The notes under the pieces are model-generated. The model did no database searches. It saw only the letters and a list, made by a program, of their open reading frames with translations, and had not been told where the DNA came from. Positions 9,128 to 19,400 of a stretch of 48,770 nt of DNA are shown here, piece by piece (position 1 is the stretch's first letter; every line of letters begins with the position of its first letter). Source of the stretch: Limnohabitans sp. Rim8 (GTDB lineage Bacteria > Pseudomonadota > Gammaproteobacteria > Burkholderiales > Burkholderiaceae_C); contig CAMDKK010000026.1 of the NCBI GenBank assembly GCA_945901045.1, positions 1 through 48,770 on the forward strand, read 5' to 3'. The translations under genes and the position numbers were made by a program.

Positions 9128-12100
9128 TTAAGCCAGTCGGGCAAGCTGGTCACGCATCTTAACGACGGTGTCTGAAAAATCGGTGACACGTTTTTTCTCG
9201 AGTTCAATCACAGCAGGCGGAGCTTTGGCCACAAAGGCTTCATTGCCCAGTTTGTTTTGGGCTTTCACAATCTCGCCTTCGAGTCGGGTGATCTCTTTGC
9301 CCAGACGAATCTTTTCCGCAGCCACGTCGACTTCTATGAACAAACACATGCGAGCGCCACCCACCATGGCCACAGGGGCCGATTGGGCTGCAACTTGCCA
9401 CGCTGCCTCGTCTTCAAAAACTTTGACCTCACTCAGCTTGGCCAGCGACTGCAGTACCGCTGCATTGGCACGCATGAACTCGGCATCGCCCAAGGCAAAA
9501 AGCGGCATTTTGGTGGCGGGTGAAACACCCATTTCACCTCGCAGGTTACGGCATGCGTCGACCAGCGATTTGAGCTTCAACACATTGGAAATGGCTTGCT
9601 CGTCAATCTTGTTCAGCTGGGCTTCGGGGTAACGGGCGATGCTGACCGAGGGGCCAAAAATGCCGGCTACGGGCGCGACTTTTTGCCACAACTCTTCAGT
9701 GATGAACGGAATGATGGGATGGGCCAAACGCAAAATGGCTTCCAGTGTGCGGATCAAAGTGCGACGGGTGGCCCGTTGCTGGGACGCGTCGCCGGTCTGG
9801 ATTTGGACTTTGGCAATTTCGAGGTACCAGTCGCAGTACTCGTTCCAGACGAAGTCGTAAATCGTGTTGGCCACGTTGTCGAGGCGGTACTCGGCAAAGC
9901 CTTTGGCCACGTCGGCTTCAGTTTGCTGCAGCACTGACGCTATCCAGCGGTCAGCTTGGCTGAACTTCATGTACTGGTAAAACGGGCCGGCGGCAATGGC
10001 TTCGCCGTTATCGCCGGTGCGCGGTGGCGCGCATTCGGCCTTGGTGTGCTCTTTCAAGCCGCAGTCCTGGCCTTCGCAGTTCATCAGCACAAAGCGGGTG
10101 GCGTTCCACAGCTTGTTGCAGAAGTTGCGGTAGCCTTCGCAGCGCTTGGAGTCAAAGTTGATGCTGCGGCCCAGTGACGCGAGTGCGGCAAAGGTGAAGC
10201 GCAGGGCGTCTGCGCCATAGGCCGGAATGCCTTCGGGGAATTCTTTTTCGGTTTGCTTGCGCACCTTGGGGGCGGTCTCGGGCTTGCGCAGGCCTTGGGT
10301 GCGTTTGTCGAGCAAGGGCTCCAGCGTGATGCCGTCGATCAGGTCGACCGGGTCGAGCACATTGCCCTCCGACTTGCTCATCTTCTTGCCTTGGGCGTCG
10401 AGCACCAGGCCATGGATATAGACGTGTTTGAAGGGCACTTTGCCCGTGAAGTGCGTGGTCATCATGATCATCCGGGCGACCCAGAAGAAGATGATGTCGT
10501 AGCCGGTCACGAGGACGCTGCTGGGCAGGTACAGGTCGTAATCTTTGATGTTGGCTTCGGTTACGGTGCGCTCGCCAGCTGGCTTGTTGACTTGCGCATC
10601 GTCGTTGCCCCAGCCCATGGTGCTGAAAGGCACCAAGGCCGATGAATACCAAGTGTCCAGCACATCGTCGTCACGGCGCAGGGTCTTGCCGGGAGAAATT
10701 TTGTCGGATTGAGCTTGTGCTTCGGCTTCGTCACGCGCCACGTACACCTTGCCGTCTTCGTCGTACCAGGCAGGAATCTGATGGCCCCACCAGAGTTGGC
10801 GGCTGATGCACCAGTCGGTGATGTTGTTCATCCACTGGTTGTAGGTGTTGACCCAGTTCTCGGGCACAAACTTCACCTCACCCGATTGCACCGCGTCAAT
10901 GGCTTTTTGCGCAATACTTTTGCCGGTCGTGTCTTTGTCACTGACCTTGTTCATCGCGATAAACCACTGGTCGGTCAGCATAGGCTCGACGACTTGACCC
11001 GTACGTGCACAAATAGGCAGCATCAGCTTGTGCGGTTTGATCGCTTGTAAAAAACCCTGCACATCCAAGTCAGCGAGCAAGGCCTTGCGGGCATCAAAGC
11101 GATCCAGGCCTTGGTAGGCTGCGGGGCCGTTTTCATTGACCTTGGCATCCAGCGTAAAAATGGTGATCAATGGCAAGCCATGGCGCTGTGCGCATGCGTA
11201 GTCGTTGAAGTCGTGTGCGCCCGTGATCTTGACGCAACCGGAGCCGAATTCGCGGTCTACAAAGTCGTCGGCAATGATGGGAATTTTTCGGTTGCAAAGA
11301 GGTAAATCGACCATTTGGCCCAACAGGTGTTTGTAGCGGTCGTCCTCAGGGTGAACCGCCAATGCCCCATCGGCCATCATGGTTTCCGGCCGTGTGGTTG
11401 CGATGACCATGCCTTTTTGCATGACTCCGTCAATCCACTGTGGACCGTTGGCAAAGGGATACAGGATGTAGTGCATCTTGCCTTCGGACTCAACGCTCTC
11501 AACTTCCAGGTCAGACACCGCGCTCATCAGCACCGGGTCCCAGTTGACCAGGCGCTTGCCGCGGTAGATCAGGCCTTGCTCGAACAGCTGCACAAAGGTT
11601 TCGGTCACGGTTTTCGACAGCTTGGGGTCCATCGTGAAGTACTCGCGGCTCCAGTCCACGCTGTCGCCCATGCGCCGCATCTGGCTGGTGATGGTGCTGC
11701 CGGACTCCTCTTTCCATTCCCAAACCTTGCTGACAAAGTTCTTGCGCGCTTCGGCAGGAGTGGGGCCCATGTCGTGGCGGCTGATGCCTTGGGCTTGCAA
11801 TTGGCGCTCGACCACGATTTGCGTAGCGATGCCCGCGTGGTCGGTGCCCGGAATCCAGGCGGTGTTGTGGCCCAGCATGCGGTGGTAGCGGGTCAACGAG
11901 TCCATGATGGTCTGGTTGAAGGCGTGGCCCATGTGCAGCGTGCCGGTCACATTGGGTGGCGGCAGCTGGATGGCGAACGCCGGGGCTTCGGCCGTTGGTG
12001 CACCTGTGCCGCGAAAGCCGGCCACGCCGTAACCGCGCTTTTCCCACTCGGGGCCCCAATGGGCTTCCAGCGCGGCGGGCTCGAACGATTTGGACAGGGA

Positions 12101-12142
12101 CTGCAGACCGGGTTGGTCGATGGGCGTGGAAGCGTTGCTCAT
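9128..12142 (-). CDS. valS: Valyl-tRNA synthetase
   Basis: This 1004-residue class I synthetase charges tRNA-Val. It has the HIGH-type motif in '[17 protein letters not shown]' near residue 60, the CP1 editing domain segment '[20 protein letters not shown]', and the KMSKS loop in '[13 protein letters not shown]' near residue 585. The C-terminal tRNA-binding coiled coil is at about 930-1004 ('[20 protein letters not shown]'). It is slightly longer than E. coli ValS through extra segments around the KMSKS and anticodon-binding regions. The ATG start is followed directly by family-like sequence. Confidence 0.96.
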   Translation of the reverse strand: MSNASTPIDQPGLQSLSKSFEPAALEAHWGPEWEKRGYGVAGFRGTGAPTAEAPAFAIQLPPPNVTGTLHMGHAFNQTIMDSLTRYHRMLGHNTAWIPGTDHAGIATQIVVERQLQAQGISRHDMGPTPAEARKNFVSKVWEWKEESGSTITSQMRRMGDSVDWSREYFTMDPKLSKTVTETFVQLFEQGLIYRGKRLVNWDPVLMSAVSDLEVESVESEGKMHYILYPFANGPQWIDGVMQKGMVIATTRPETMMADGALAVHPEDDRYKHLLGQMVDLPLCNRKIPIIADDFVDREFGSGCVKITGAHDFNDYACAQRHGLPLITIFTLDAKVNENGPAAYQGLDRFDARKALLADLDVQGFLQAIKPHKLMLPICARTGQVVEPMLTDQWFIAMNKVSDKDTTGKSIAQKAIDAVQSGEVKFVPENWVNTYNQWMNNITDWCISRQLWWGHQIPAWYDEDGKVYVARDEAEAQAQSDKISPGKTLRRDDDVLDTWYSSALVPFSTMGWGNDDAQVNKPAGERTVTEANIKDYDLYLPSSVLVTGYDIIFFWVARMIMMTTHFTGKVPFKHVYIHGLVLDAQGKKMSKSEGNVLDPVDLIDGITLEPLLDKRTQGLRKPETAPKVRKQTEKEFPEGIPAYGADALRFTFAALASLGRSINFDSKRCEGYRNFCNKLWNATRFVLMNCEGQDCGLKEHTKAECAPPRTGDNGEAIAAGPFYQYMKFSQADRWIASVLQQTEADVAKGFAEYRLDNVANTIYDFVWNEYCDWYLEIAKVQIQTGDASQQRATRRTLIRTLEAILRLAHPIIPFITEELWQKVAPVAGIFGPSVSIARYPEAQLNKIDEQAISNVLKLKSLVDACRNLRGEMGVSPATKMPLFALGDAEFMRANAAVLQSLAKLSEVKVFEDEAAWQVAAQSAPVAMVGGARMCLFIEVDVAAEKIRLGKEITRLEGEIVKAQNKLGNEAFVAKAPPAVIELEKKRVTDFSDTVVKMRDQLARLA

Positions 12143-12211
12143 GGGGGCTTTAAAAAGGTTAACGCCTTAGATTTTACCCAGCCCCGCCCCCCGCCTTGCA
12201 GGAGCGTTCTT

Positions 12212-12400
12212 TCAAATGGACAAGTCCTTGGCCGCCTGTATGCATTCGCGCAGAACAGCTGAATCGCCGATGTGATTGGCCAGAATCAGGATCAAGCGGG
12301 TATTGAGCAGCTCAGATTGTTCGGGACTCATGTCGGCGTGGGCATCGATCAGTAATTCGTAAAAGCCGTCAGCGTCTTGAAAATTGGCGGTGGTTTTCAT
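12212..12400 (-). CDS. DUF2783 family small protein
   Basis: This 62-residue acidic protein contains 'DGFYELLIDAHADMS' and 'NTRLILILANHIGD', which match what I recall of the DUF2783 family, small proteins usually encoded directly downstream of FAD-dependent aromatic monooxygenases. Here it begins 13 bases after the stop of such a monooxygenase. No function has been established that I know of; a helper or stabilising role for the monooxygenase is only a guess from context. It is the last gene of the catabolic operon that begins at 16978. Confidence 0.75.
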   Translation of the reverse strand: MKTTANFQDADGFYELLIDAHADMSPEQSELLNTRLILILANHIGDSAVLRECIQAAKDLSI

Positions 12401-12413
12401 GTTCTTTTGTAAT

Positions 12414-14123
12414 TCACAGGGCCAGTGTGTTGGCGATGGCTTCGATCAAACTGCCGTCGACACGATGGCCGGTGGCGGCCAGATACCCATCAGGTCGGAC
12501 CAAGGCCCAGCCCTGGCCTTGCAGTTGGCAGGCGCTGCGCAGCCGATGCTGGGTGTCGATCACATGTTCCCGCGCTTGGGGTGGTGTGAGTTTGTCAACC
12601 ACCTGCACGCAGCGCAAGGGCGTGCCTTCGGTCAAAGTTCGCAGCCTGCGCAAGCCGGTTTGGGTTGAGGTGCCAAAGCTCAATAGAAGCAAACGGCCTG
12701 CGGCCCAATTGAGTAAATCGTTCACCACGCCGTTGTGGCCTTTGCGCCAAGACAGCGAGACGTTTTGCAAAGAGACACCCCCGTTGTCCGCGCAGATCGA
12801 AGAGCGGGTGTAGGTGTTGGCCACAGCCATGCGGCCGGTATTGATCAGCGAGCGGGCAAAGGGGTACTGCTTGGCCAAGCTGATCGCAGCATCGCGAAAA
12901 CTTCTTTCCATGCCCTCGGGCGCACGCAGAAAGCGGGCGGTGCGGTTGGTGACACGCACGTTTTCCTGCGCAGCTTCCAGGCGTTCAGCGTTGTAACTGT
13001 CCAGCAGTGCGGGGCTGGCCCAGCCCTTGAGGACGGCGCCCAATTTCCAAGCCAAATTATCGGCATCTGAAACCCCGGTGTTGCCGCCGCGTGCGCCAAA
13101 AGGGCTGACCACCTTGGCCGTGTCGCCCATGAAGTAGACCCGGCCCATTTGGAGCGTGTTCACGCATTGGCTCTTGTAGGCGTAAGGGCCGACCCACACG
13201 ATGTCTACTTTCACGTCTTTGCCAAACTGGCGCTCCAAACGCTCGCGCACCACGTCCTCGCGACTCACATAGGCCGGGTCAGCGTTGGGGGCCATTTGGT
13301 AATCGATGCGCCAGACATTGTCGGCCATCAGGTGTTGCCAAACGGCGCGATTTTCATTGAAGGGTGCTTCAATCCAGGTGTGCCGCTCCACTGGCGGATG
13401 GGTGTTAAAGCGCACATCCGCAATGCACCAGCGGTCATCGCCTTTGGTGCTTTGCATGCCCACCCCTGTCCAGGCGTGGAACGGGCTGTGCGAGCCGGTG
13501 GCGTCAATCACATGGTCGGCCTGAATTTGGTAACTTCCCTCGGGCGTTTGCACGGTCAATGTGGCAAGGTCATTGTTTTGTTCAAAGAGGGTCACGCGGG
13601 AATTCCAGCGCAAATCCACCCCGCCCAACTCGACAATGCGTTCAACCAAAAAGCCTTCGATATAGAACTGCTGGATGTTCATGAACGGCGGCTGCGCCGA
13701 CAAATTGAAATTGCTTTGGGCGCTCAAATCAAACGAATAGACCTCGTCCTTGCCAGCAAAGGTGCGACCGACGCTCCACTGCACGCCTTTCGCCGCGATG
13801 CGTTTGTAAATGCCCAGGCGTTCAAATATTTCGAGGGACTTTTGGGTGTAACAAATTCCCCGCGATGACGCGCCTTTCACACCCACGGTATTGTCTTCGT
13901 CCAGCAACACGGCTTTGACGCCTTGGTTGGCCAGCGAACACGCCAAGGTCAAACCGGTGATGCCACCACCGACGATCACAATGGCGTGCCGCAAAAGCTG
14001 ATCCGAATGCAACTCGGGTGGCGACACAAACGGGTACTCTGGCAAGGTGTAGCCGGTACCTTGGGTGAACTCGTAGCCATTGGTGTAATGAACCTTGGCG
14101 AAGCTGGGAGTCTCTGGTCGCAT
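12414..14123 (-). CDS. FAD-dependent aromatic monooxygenase (MhpA/PHBH-like)
   Basis: This 569-residue flavoprotein of the class A hydroxylase family has the FAD-binding GxGxxG in 'IVGGGITGLTLACSLAN' at about residues 50-70 and the second FAD motif 'GRVYFMGDTAKVVSPFGARG' at about 325-345. The DG-type segment 'HVIDATGSHSPF' lies between them, and the C-terminal thioredoxin-like domain of about 110 residues is typical of MhpA-like enzymes. Such enzymes hydroxylate phenolic rings using NAD(P)H and oxygen. It lies between a VOC protein and a DUF2783 protein, with 13 bases on each side, in an operon that also encodes an old yellow enzyme and a Bug protein. The substrate is not identifiable. Confidence 0.85.
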   Translation of the reverse strand: MRPETPSFAKVHYTNGYEFTQGTGYTLPEYPFVSPPELHSDQLLRHAIVIVGGGITGLTLACSLANQGVKAVLLDEDNTVGVKGASSRGICYTQKSLEIFERLGIYKRIAAKGVQWSVGRTFAGKDEVYSFDLSAQSNFNLSAQPPFMNIQQFYIEGFLVERIVELGGVDLRWNSRVTLFEQNNDLATLTVQTPEGSYQIQADHVIDATGSHSPFHAWTGVGMQSTKGDDRWCIADVRFNTHPPVERHTWIEAPFNENRAVWQHLMADNVWRIDYQMAPNADPAYVSREDVVRERLERQFGKDVKVDIVWVGPYAYKSQCVNTLQMGRVYFMGDTAKVVSPFGARGGNTGVSDADNLAWKLGAVLKGWASPALLDSYNAERLEAAQENVRVTNRTARFLRAPEGMERSFRDAAISLAKQYPFARSLINTGRMAVANTYTRSSICADNGGVSLQNVSLSWRKGHNGVVNDLLNWAAGRLLLLSFGTSTQTGLRRLRTLTEGTPLRCVQVVDKLTPPQAREHVIDTQHRLRSACQLQGQGWALVRPDGYLAATGHRVDGSLIEAIANTLAL

Positions 14124-14136
14124 GGGGAGAAAGTCT

Positions 14137-14763
14137 TTAATTGGATTTGAATTCTGGACGGTCGTTTTGCTGGGGTTTGAGAGGCTGGGCGGCTTTGCCC
14201 TCAGCGCGCTCTTGACGCCATTGTTGCTTTCGCGCAGTCCATTCGTTCAATCGGGCGTGCACTGTTTTACTTTCTTGCAACATTTGGAATTCATCGGCCC
14301 GTTGCGCAGTCAACTCCAGACGAACGCCGTTGGGGTCAAAGAAGTAAATGCTTTCAAAAATGTGATGGTCGGTGATGCCCAGTACCTCAACGCCATGGGC
14401 TTGCAGTCGCTCTTTCATGGCTTGCAGATCGGCTTTGTTGTCGACTCTGAAAGAGATATGGTTGACCCACAACGGCGTATTGGGCGAAGGCAGTGCGGCC
14501 TGATCGTCACCGAGGTCAAAAAACGCGATGAACGAGCCGTCACGTAAACGGAAAAAGAAGTGGGTGTAAGGGCAAAATTCGCCGGTGCTGGGCACCACAT
14601 CGCTCTGGATGATGTGGTACAGCGGCAGTCCCAGAATATCTTCGTAAAAATGCCGGGTTTCCTCAGCATCTTTGGCGCGGTAGGCGTAATGGTGTAACTG
14701 ATGAATGGGAGCTGCATCCGGCAGTGACGAAGAAAGCAGGGGGGCAGGTGAGCTTACAGACAT
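14137..14763 (-). CDS. VOC-superfamily protein (glyoxalase/extradiol dioxygenase-like)
   Basis: This 208-residue protein has a paired beta-alpha-beta-beta-beta vicinal-oxygen-chelate fold. Likely metal ligands are His in 'QLHHYAYRAKD' near residue 23, His in 'VNHISFRVD' near 100, and Glu in 'GVRLELTAQ' near 145. Members cleave or isomerise ring-derived substrates. The start ATG 14763 has GGAG 7 bases upstream; the frame is open further upstream but without family sequence. It precedes the FAD monooxygenase by 13 bases, so it probably acts on that enzyme's product, for example as a ring-cleavage dioxygenase. Confidence 0.8.
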   Translation of the reverse strand: MSVSSPAPLLSSSLPDAAPIHQLHHYAYRAKDAEETRHFYEDILGLPLYHIIQSDVVPSTGEFCPYTHFFFRLRDGSFIAFFDLGDDQAALPSPNTPLWVNHISFRVDNKADLQAMKERLQAHGVEVLGITDHHIFESIYFFDPNGVRLELTAQRADEFQMLQESKTVHARLNEWTARKQQWRQERAEGKAAQPLKPQQNDRPEFKSN

Positions 14764-14849
14764 GGCGTCTCCAGATTGTTTACTAATGCGTAATCCATTT
14801 ACTGTACCGTAATTTACCGCCTTGTTCAGTTTGGCCGGTGATTTGAAGG

Positions 14850-15833
14850 TCAATCCATCTTGATGTTGGCCGCCTTGATGGCTTTGGCCCAATCGGTGGT
14901 TTCACGCTCCAGCACCTTGGTGGTTTCGGCGGGTGACAGGTAACGCACCTCAATGCCGGCGGCATCGGCGCGTTGCTTGGTTTCCGGCAACTCCATGCTG
15001 CGTTTGACATCGGCAGACAGTTTTTGAAGCACGGCAGGGGGAGTGCCCGAGGGCGCGTACAAGGCCACCCAAGACTCCAGCTCAAAGTTGGCCAATCCGG
15101 CCTCCGCCACGGTGGGCACTTGCGGCATGCCGGGGTGGCGGATTTTACCGGTCACGGCCAGGGCTTTGAGCTTGCCCGACTGCACATGCTGCATGACTGA
15201 GGGCGGCGTGGTAATGAACACTTCCACCTGACCGGCCAACACATCGGCGATGGCCTGGCCTGAGCCTTTGTAAGGCACATGCACCATGTTCACGCCGGTC
15301 TGTAATTTGAAAATTTCGGTGCCAATGTGCGAGACCGAGCCATTGCCTTGCGAGGCGTAATTGAGCTTGCCCGGGTTCTGCTTGGCGTAGGCAATAAAGT
15401 CTTTCAGGTTGTTGGCCGGTACCGTCGGATGGACCGCGATCACGTTGGTGGCGACTGTGATCAGGCCCACGGGTGTAAGGTCTTTGAGATCCCATGGCAG
15501 TTTGTCCATCAGGATCGGATTGGCTATGTGGTAACCCGAATAAGACACCAACAGGCTGTGGCCGTCTTTGGCCGCCTTGGCCACGTTTTGGTAAGCCAAG
15601 TTGCCGCTGGCACCGGGCTTGTTGTCCACCACCACCGATTGGCCGATCAGGCGGGCCAGAGGCTCGGCCACCAAGCGGGCCGAGGTGTCTACCAAGCCAC
15701 CCGGCGGGTTGGGCACCACCAGGGTGACGGGTTTACTGGGAAAGGCTTGCGCCCATGCGCCCATGGGAATGATCAGAGCAGTCAGTGTTGCAAGCGCGGT
15801 GGCAGCAAAAAGGCGACGAGGTGTGACGGGCAT
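14850..15833 (-). CDS. Bug/TctC-family tripartite transporter substrate-binding protein
   Basis: This 327-residue periplasmic binding protein has an N-terminal signal peptide (about residues 1-27, ending 'PMGAWAQA'). The mature protein opens with 'FPSKPVTLVVPNPPGGLVD', the Bug signature whose loop binds a carboxylate of the ligand. The second conserved block is 'VDNKPGASGNLAYQNVAKA'. Bug proteins feed TctAB-type permeases or act as sensors; no tctA or tctB gene is in this operon, so it would need a permease encoded elsewhere. It sits 23 bases after the old yellow enzyme gene. The likely ligand is an aromatic or other organic acid degraded by the neighbouring enzymes. Confidence 0.9.
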   Translation of the reverse strand: MPVTPRRLFAATALATLTALIIPMGAWAQAFPSKPVTLVVPNPPGGLVDTSARLVAEPLARLIGQSVVVDNKPGASGNLAYQNVAKAAKDGHSLLVSYSGYHIANPILMDKLPWDLKDLTPVGLITVATNVIAVHPTVPANNLKDFIAYAKQNPGKLNYASQGNGSVSHIGTEIFKLQTGVNMVHVPYKGSGQAIADVLAGQVEVFITTPPSVMQHVQSGKLKALAVTGKIRHPGMPQVPTVAEAGLANFELESWVALYAPSGTPPAVLQKLSADVKRSMELPETKQRADAAGIEVRYLSPAETTKVLERETTDWAKAIKAANIKMD

Positions 15834-15856
15834 GAGATGTTTCCGTAGGTGTGTGT

Positions 15857-16978
15857 TCAGCGCATGCCAATTTTGGCGTCGGTGAAAATATTTTTGGCTT
15901 CGCGGGGCAGACTTCGCCAGTACTGGTGTTGAGCCCGTACCTCGCCGCCCAAGGCCACAGCAGCCTCCCAAGCCCAACGGGGCTTGTACAAAAAGCTGCG
16001 CGCCAGAGCCACCAGATCGGCATCTCCGCGTTGCAACACAGCTTCGGCTTGCACAGGCTCTGTGATCAAACCCACGGCGAAAGTGGTCAGACCAGAACGT
16101 TTGCGAACCGCCTTGGCCAGGGGCACCTGGTATTCAGGGCCGAGGGGTATTTTTTGCAATGGCGATACACCCCCTGAAGAGATGTGTACAAACTGCGCAC
16201 CCGCGTGTTTGAGTTGAGTCGCCAAGTCGGCCGTTTCGTCCACAGTCCAGCCCCCATCGATCCAGTCTGTGCCGGAGATGCGAACGCCCAGCGCACCTTG
16301 AAAAACATCCCGAACCGCCTTGAAGACTTCCAGTGGGAAACGGATGCGGTTTTCGAACGAGCCGCCATAGGCGTCTGTTCGGTGATTGGAAATGGGCGAC
16401 AAAAATTGGTGCAGCAGATAACCGTGCGCGGCATGCAATTCCATCGCCTCAATGCCCATGGCTTGGCTGAGGCGGGCCGTGTTCACGAACTCGGCCTTGA
16501 TTTGCGCCAGGCCGGCCAGTGTCAGTTCAGTGGGTGGGGCTTCTTGGGACAGTTGAGGCAGGGCACTCGGGGCGACGGCTTGCCACCCACCATGGGCCGA
16601 TGAGATCAGCATGCCGCCATTCCAAGGTTCTGCGCTGGACGCTTTGCGACCCGCATGGGCAATTTGAATGCACACCGGCACAGCGGGCGCCAGACGGCGG
16701 GCCCTTTGCAAATTGTCACTCAAAGCTGCGGCGGTGGCGTCATCCCATAAACCCAGACAACCCGGCGTGATGCGGCCCACCGCTGAAACCGCCGTGGCTT
16801 CGAGGGTGACCATGCCTGCGCCACTGTTGAGCAATTGTGTCCAATGCGCCAAATGCCAATCGGTGGCTTGCCCAACATTCGCAGAATACTGGCATATGGG
16901 GGCAACCACAATGCGGTTGGGCAGGGTCAGAGGGCCACTGGGGGCGTCGAAGGTGAAGGGTGTGAAAAGTAAGCTCAT
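15857..16978 (-). CDS. NADH:flavin oxidoreductase of the old yellow enzyme family (YqjM-like)
   Basis: This 373-residue FMN enzyme is a TIM barrel of the OYE family. 'PNRIVVAPICQYSA' near the N-terminus has the YqjM-type Cys of the FMN pocket, 'HAAHGYLLHQFLSP' carries the catalytic/ligand-binding residues near 180, and 'RTDAYGGSFENRIRFPLEV' follows. Such enzymes reduce activated C=C bonds with NAD(P)H. It is the first gene of the minus-strand operon with a Bug protein, a VOC protein, a FAD monooxygenase and DUF2783, so it probably reduces an unsaturated ring or ring-cleavage intermediate. Confidence 0.88.
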   Translation of the reverse strand: MSLLFTPFTFDAPSGPLTLPNRIVVAPICQYSANVGQATDWHLAHWTQLLNSGAGMVTLEATAVSAVGRITPGCLGLWDDATAAALSDNLQRARRLAPAVPVCIQIAHAGRKASSAEPWNGGMLISSAHGGWQAVAPSALPQLSQEAPPTELTLAGLAQIKAEFVNTARLSQAMGIEAMELHAAHGYLLHQFLSPISNHRTDAYGGSFENRIRFPLEVFKAVRDVFQGALGVRISGTDWIDGGWTVDETADLATQLKHAGAQFVHISSGGVSPLQKIPLGPEYQVPLAKAVRKRSGLTTFAVGLITEPVQAEAVLQRGDADLVALARSFLYKPRWAWEAAVALGGEVRAQHQYWRSLPREAKNIFTDAKIGMR

Positions 16979-17034
16979 GTCGCTATCTTAGGCCGATGCT
17001 TGGGGCTGACTATCCGTTGGGTGACAAGTCGGCG

Positions 17035-17736
17035 TCATCTGCTTGTGTAGGCATGCCAAAGGTCCCATTCTGGCTCTGTTGGCGATGCGATCACCATCTG
17101 CTTGCCGTTCACAGGATGGCGCATTTCGAGGCGCATGGCACGGAGCCACAAGCGCTGAGCGCCCAGGTGTCCGGCAATGGCGCGGTTCAAAGGCCCTTTG
17201 CCGTGGGTGGCGTCGCCGATGATGGGGTGGGCAATGTATTTCATGTGGCGGCGCAGTTGGTGGCGTCGTCCGGTCAGGGGTTGCAGTTCCACCTCGGCCC
17301 AGCGGGTGCTGGCAAAGGTGCCGTGACGCAGCGGCAATTCACCCCTGCGCAATGTAGTGAAGCGCGTTTGAGCGGCTTGGTACTCTTCGCGCTCGCTGCG
17401 CATGTCGTCGGGCATGCGTTTCAAGGCATGGTCGATCAGGCCCGCGTCCTCAGGCCAGCCGCGAACCATGGCGCGGTAAGTTTTGTGCAGACCCTCGCCG
17501 GATTCAAAGGCTTGGCCCAAGGTGCGGGCCACCTCGGCGTTGCGTGCGAATACCAGCACGCCGCTGGTGCCTTTGTCCAGCCGGTGCACCGGCCACACCC
17601 TTTGGCCGATCTGGTCGCGCAGTGTTTGCAAAACAAAACGGGTTTCACCTTTGTCCAGTGGGGTGCGATGCACAAGCCAACCTGCAGGCTTGTGCACGAT
17701 GGCGAGATAATCGTCGATGTAAAGGATTTCAAGCAT
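17035..17736 (-). CDS. truC: tRNA pseudouridine(65) synthase TruC-like
   Basis: This 233-residue protein of the RluA family begins '[20 protein letters not shown]', as E. coli TruC does, and has the catalytic Asp in 'PVHRLDKGTSGVLVFA' near residue 55. Later it shows 'TGRRHQLRRHMKYIAHPIIGD', typical of the family. TruC converts U65 of certain tRNAs to pseudouridine. An upstream TTG is possible but the homologous start is ATG 17736. This start codon overlaps the ATG of yaaA on the other strand, so its promoter and ribosome site must lie inside yaaA. Confidence 0.85.
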   Translation of the reverse strand: MLEILYIDDYLAIVHKPAGWLVHRTPLDKGETRFVLQTLRDQIGQRVWPVHRLDKGTSGVLVFARNAEVARTLGQAFESGEGLHKTYRAMVRGWPEDAGLIDHALKRMPDDMRSEREEYQAAQTRFTTLRRGELPLRHGTFASTRWAEVELQPLTGRRHQLRRHMKYIAHPIIGDATHGKGPLNRAIAGHLGAQRLWLRAMRLEMRHPVNGKQMVIASPTEPEWDLWHAYTSR

Positions 17737-18511
17737 GCTGTACCTATTGTCCCCCGCCAAATCACTGGATTACGAAACCCCTGCGGGCGACGTACCGCAC
17801 ACCTTGCCCCAGTTCTTGCCGCAGTCAGCAGAACTCATAGAGGTACTGCGCCCCCAATCGCCTCAGCAAATTGCCGAGTTGATGGACTTGAGCGATGCCT
17901 TGTCTGCGCTCAACGTGGCCCGGTACGAGGCTTGGTCGCCTAAATTCACGGCCAAAAATTCCAAACAGGCGATCCTGGCTTTCAACGGCGATGTCTATGA
18001 CGGACTGGATGCCAAAAGCTTGAGCCCTGCGGCTTTGGGCTGGGCACAGCAGCATGTGTGCATTTTGAGCGGCCTGTATGGCGTGCTGCGGCCGCTGGAC
18101 CGCATGCAGCCCTACCGCTTGGAAATGGGCACCGCTTTGACCAACCCCAAGGGCAAAAACCTGTACGCCTTTTGGGGTGCGCAGATTGCCGAACACTTGA
18201 ACGAAAAATTATCTAAAGAGACCACACCGGTGATTGTGAATTTGGCCTCGCAAGAGTATTTCAAGGCGGTGGACCTCAATGCGCTCAAGGCCCGGGTGAT
18301 CGAATGCGTATTTGAAGACTTCAAAGGTGGAAAGTACAAAATCATCAGCTTCTTTGCCAAACGGGCCAGGGGCTTGATGGCGCGTTATGCCACCCTGAAC
18401 CAGGTGAACCACCCCGACGGTCTGCGCGCTTTTGATCTGGATGGTTACGCGTTTGCGCCTGAACCGTCCAAGCCGGACCGGCTGGTGTTTCGCCGCAAAA
18501 TTTCAGAGTAA
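17735..18511 (+). CDS. yaaA: YaaA/UPF0246 peroxide-stress protein
   Basis: This 258-residue protein matches the YaaA (UPF0246) family along its whole length: '[16 protein letters not shown]' at the start, '[18 protein letters not shown]' in the middle and '[20 protein letters not shown]' near residue 115, plus '[12 protein letters not shown]'-like sequence later. In E. coli YaaA lowers intracellular free iron during peroxide stress and binds DNA. The start is fixed by homology and overlaps the divergent truC start by two bases. queF follows after 14 bases and may be on the same transcript. Confidence 0.92.
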   Translation: MLYLLSPAKSLDYETPAGDVPHTLPQFLPQSAELIEVLRPQSPQQIAELMDLSDALSALNVARYEAWSPKFTAKNSKQAILAFNGDVYDGLDAKSLSPAALGWAQQHVCILSGLYGVLRPLDRMQPYRLEMGTALTNPKGKNLYAFWGAQIAEHLNEKLSKETTPVIVNLASQEYFKAVDLNALKARVIECVFEDFKGGKYKIISFFAKRARGLMARYATLNQVNHPDGLRAFDLDGYAFAPEPSKPDRLVFRRKISE

Positions 18512-18525
18512 AGCCGCGCAAGAGC

Positions 18526-19371
18526 ATGAACACACCAGAACAATCCCAGCTCGGCAAATCCAGTGCGTATGTGGACCAATACGATCCGTCTTTGTTGTTC
18601 CCCATCCCCCGTGCCAGCAAGCGCGCCGAGATCGGCGTCGTCGGTCAACCGATTTTTGTAGGCGCTGATTTATGGACCGCCTTCGAGCTGTCGTGGCTCA
18701 ACACCAAAGGCAAGCCGCAAGTGGCGCTGGCGCACATCACCGTGCCTGCCGAGAGCACGCACATTGTGGAGAGCAAATCTTTCAAGCTGTACCTGAACAG
18801 TTTGAACAACACCCGCATCGAGGCCGTGGACGAAGTGCGCCAAAGGATACGCCAAGACATCAGTCGGGCCGTCTGGCATGGCGGGCCCATGCAAGCCAGT
18901 GTGGGTGTGAAAATGGTGCTGGCTGAAGAATTTGACAAAGAACCTGTGCATGAACTTGACGGGCTGAACCTGGACCGCATGGACCTGGAATGCACGCGCT
19001 ACGAACCCGCACCCGATTTGCTAACAGCCACCTGTGACGAAGCCCCTGTGACGGAGACTTTTGTCAGCCACTTGCTCAAAAGCAATTGTTTGGTCACAGG
19101 CCAACCCGATTGGGGCAGCGTGCAGATCAGCTACACCGGCCACCAAATAGACCAACCGGGTTTGCTGCAATACATCGTGAGTTTTCGCAATCACAACGAG
19201 TTTCATGAGCAATGCGTGGAGCGCATCTTCATGGACATCTGGACCCGCTGCAAACCTACCAAGCTCACCGTGTACGCCCGCTACACCCGGCGCGGTGGGC
19301 TGGACATCAACCCCTGGCGCAGCAGTGCGCCTGGCAAGTTGCCGCCCAATGTGCGCACGGCGCGGCAGTAA
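18526..19371 (+). CDS. queF: NADPH-dependent 7-cyano-7-deazaguanine reductase
   Basis: This 281-residue protein reduces preQ0 to preQ1 in queuosine synthesis. It is the long, two-domain QueF type: the motif '[11 protein letters not shown]' (QueF signature) is at about residue 88, and the catalytic Cys lies in '[15 protein letters not shown]' near residue 190, within a tunnelling-fold domain that ends '[13 protein letters not shown]'. The length matches E. coli QueF. It lies downstream of yaaA on the same strand, and a HigBA operator begins 30 bases after its stop, marking the edge of the accessory region. Confidence 0.95.
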   Translation: MNTPEQSQLGKSSAYVDQYDPSLLFPIPRASKRAEIGVVGQPIFVGADLWTAFELSWLNTKGKPQVALAHITVPAESTHIVESKSFKLYLNSLNNTRIEAVDEVRQRIRQDISRAVWHGGPMQASVGVKMVLAEEFDKEPVHELDGLNLDRMDLECTRYEPAPDLLTATCDEAPVTETFVSHLLKSNCLVTGQPDWGSVQISYTGHQIDQPGLLQYIVSFRNHNEFHEQCVERIFMDIWTRCKPTKLTVYARYTRRGGLDINPWRSSAPGKLPPNVRTARQ

Positions 19372-19400
19372 AGCAAGCCAGCGGGTATGAGCAGGACACC

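Noticed and set aside
11315-12262. An open frame of over 300 codons on the plus strand opposite valS.
   Set aside because: It is a shadow of the GC-rich valS codons; the protein has no recognisable features and valS is certain.
13149-13868. A 239-codon plus-strand frame opposite the FAD monooxygenase.
   Set aside because: Antisense shadow of a well supported gene, with no ribosome site or family similarity.
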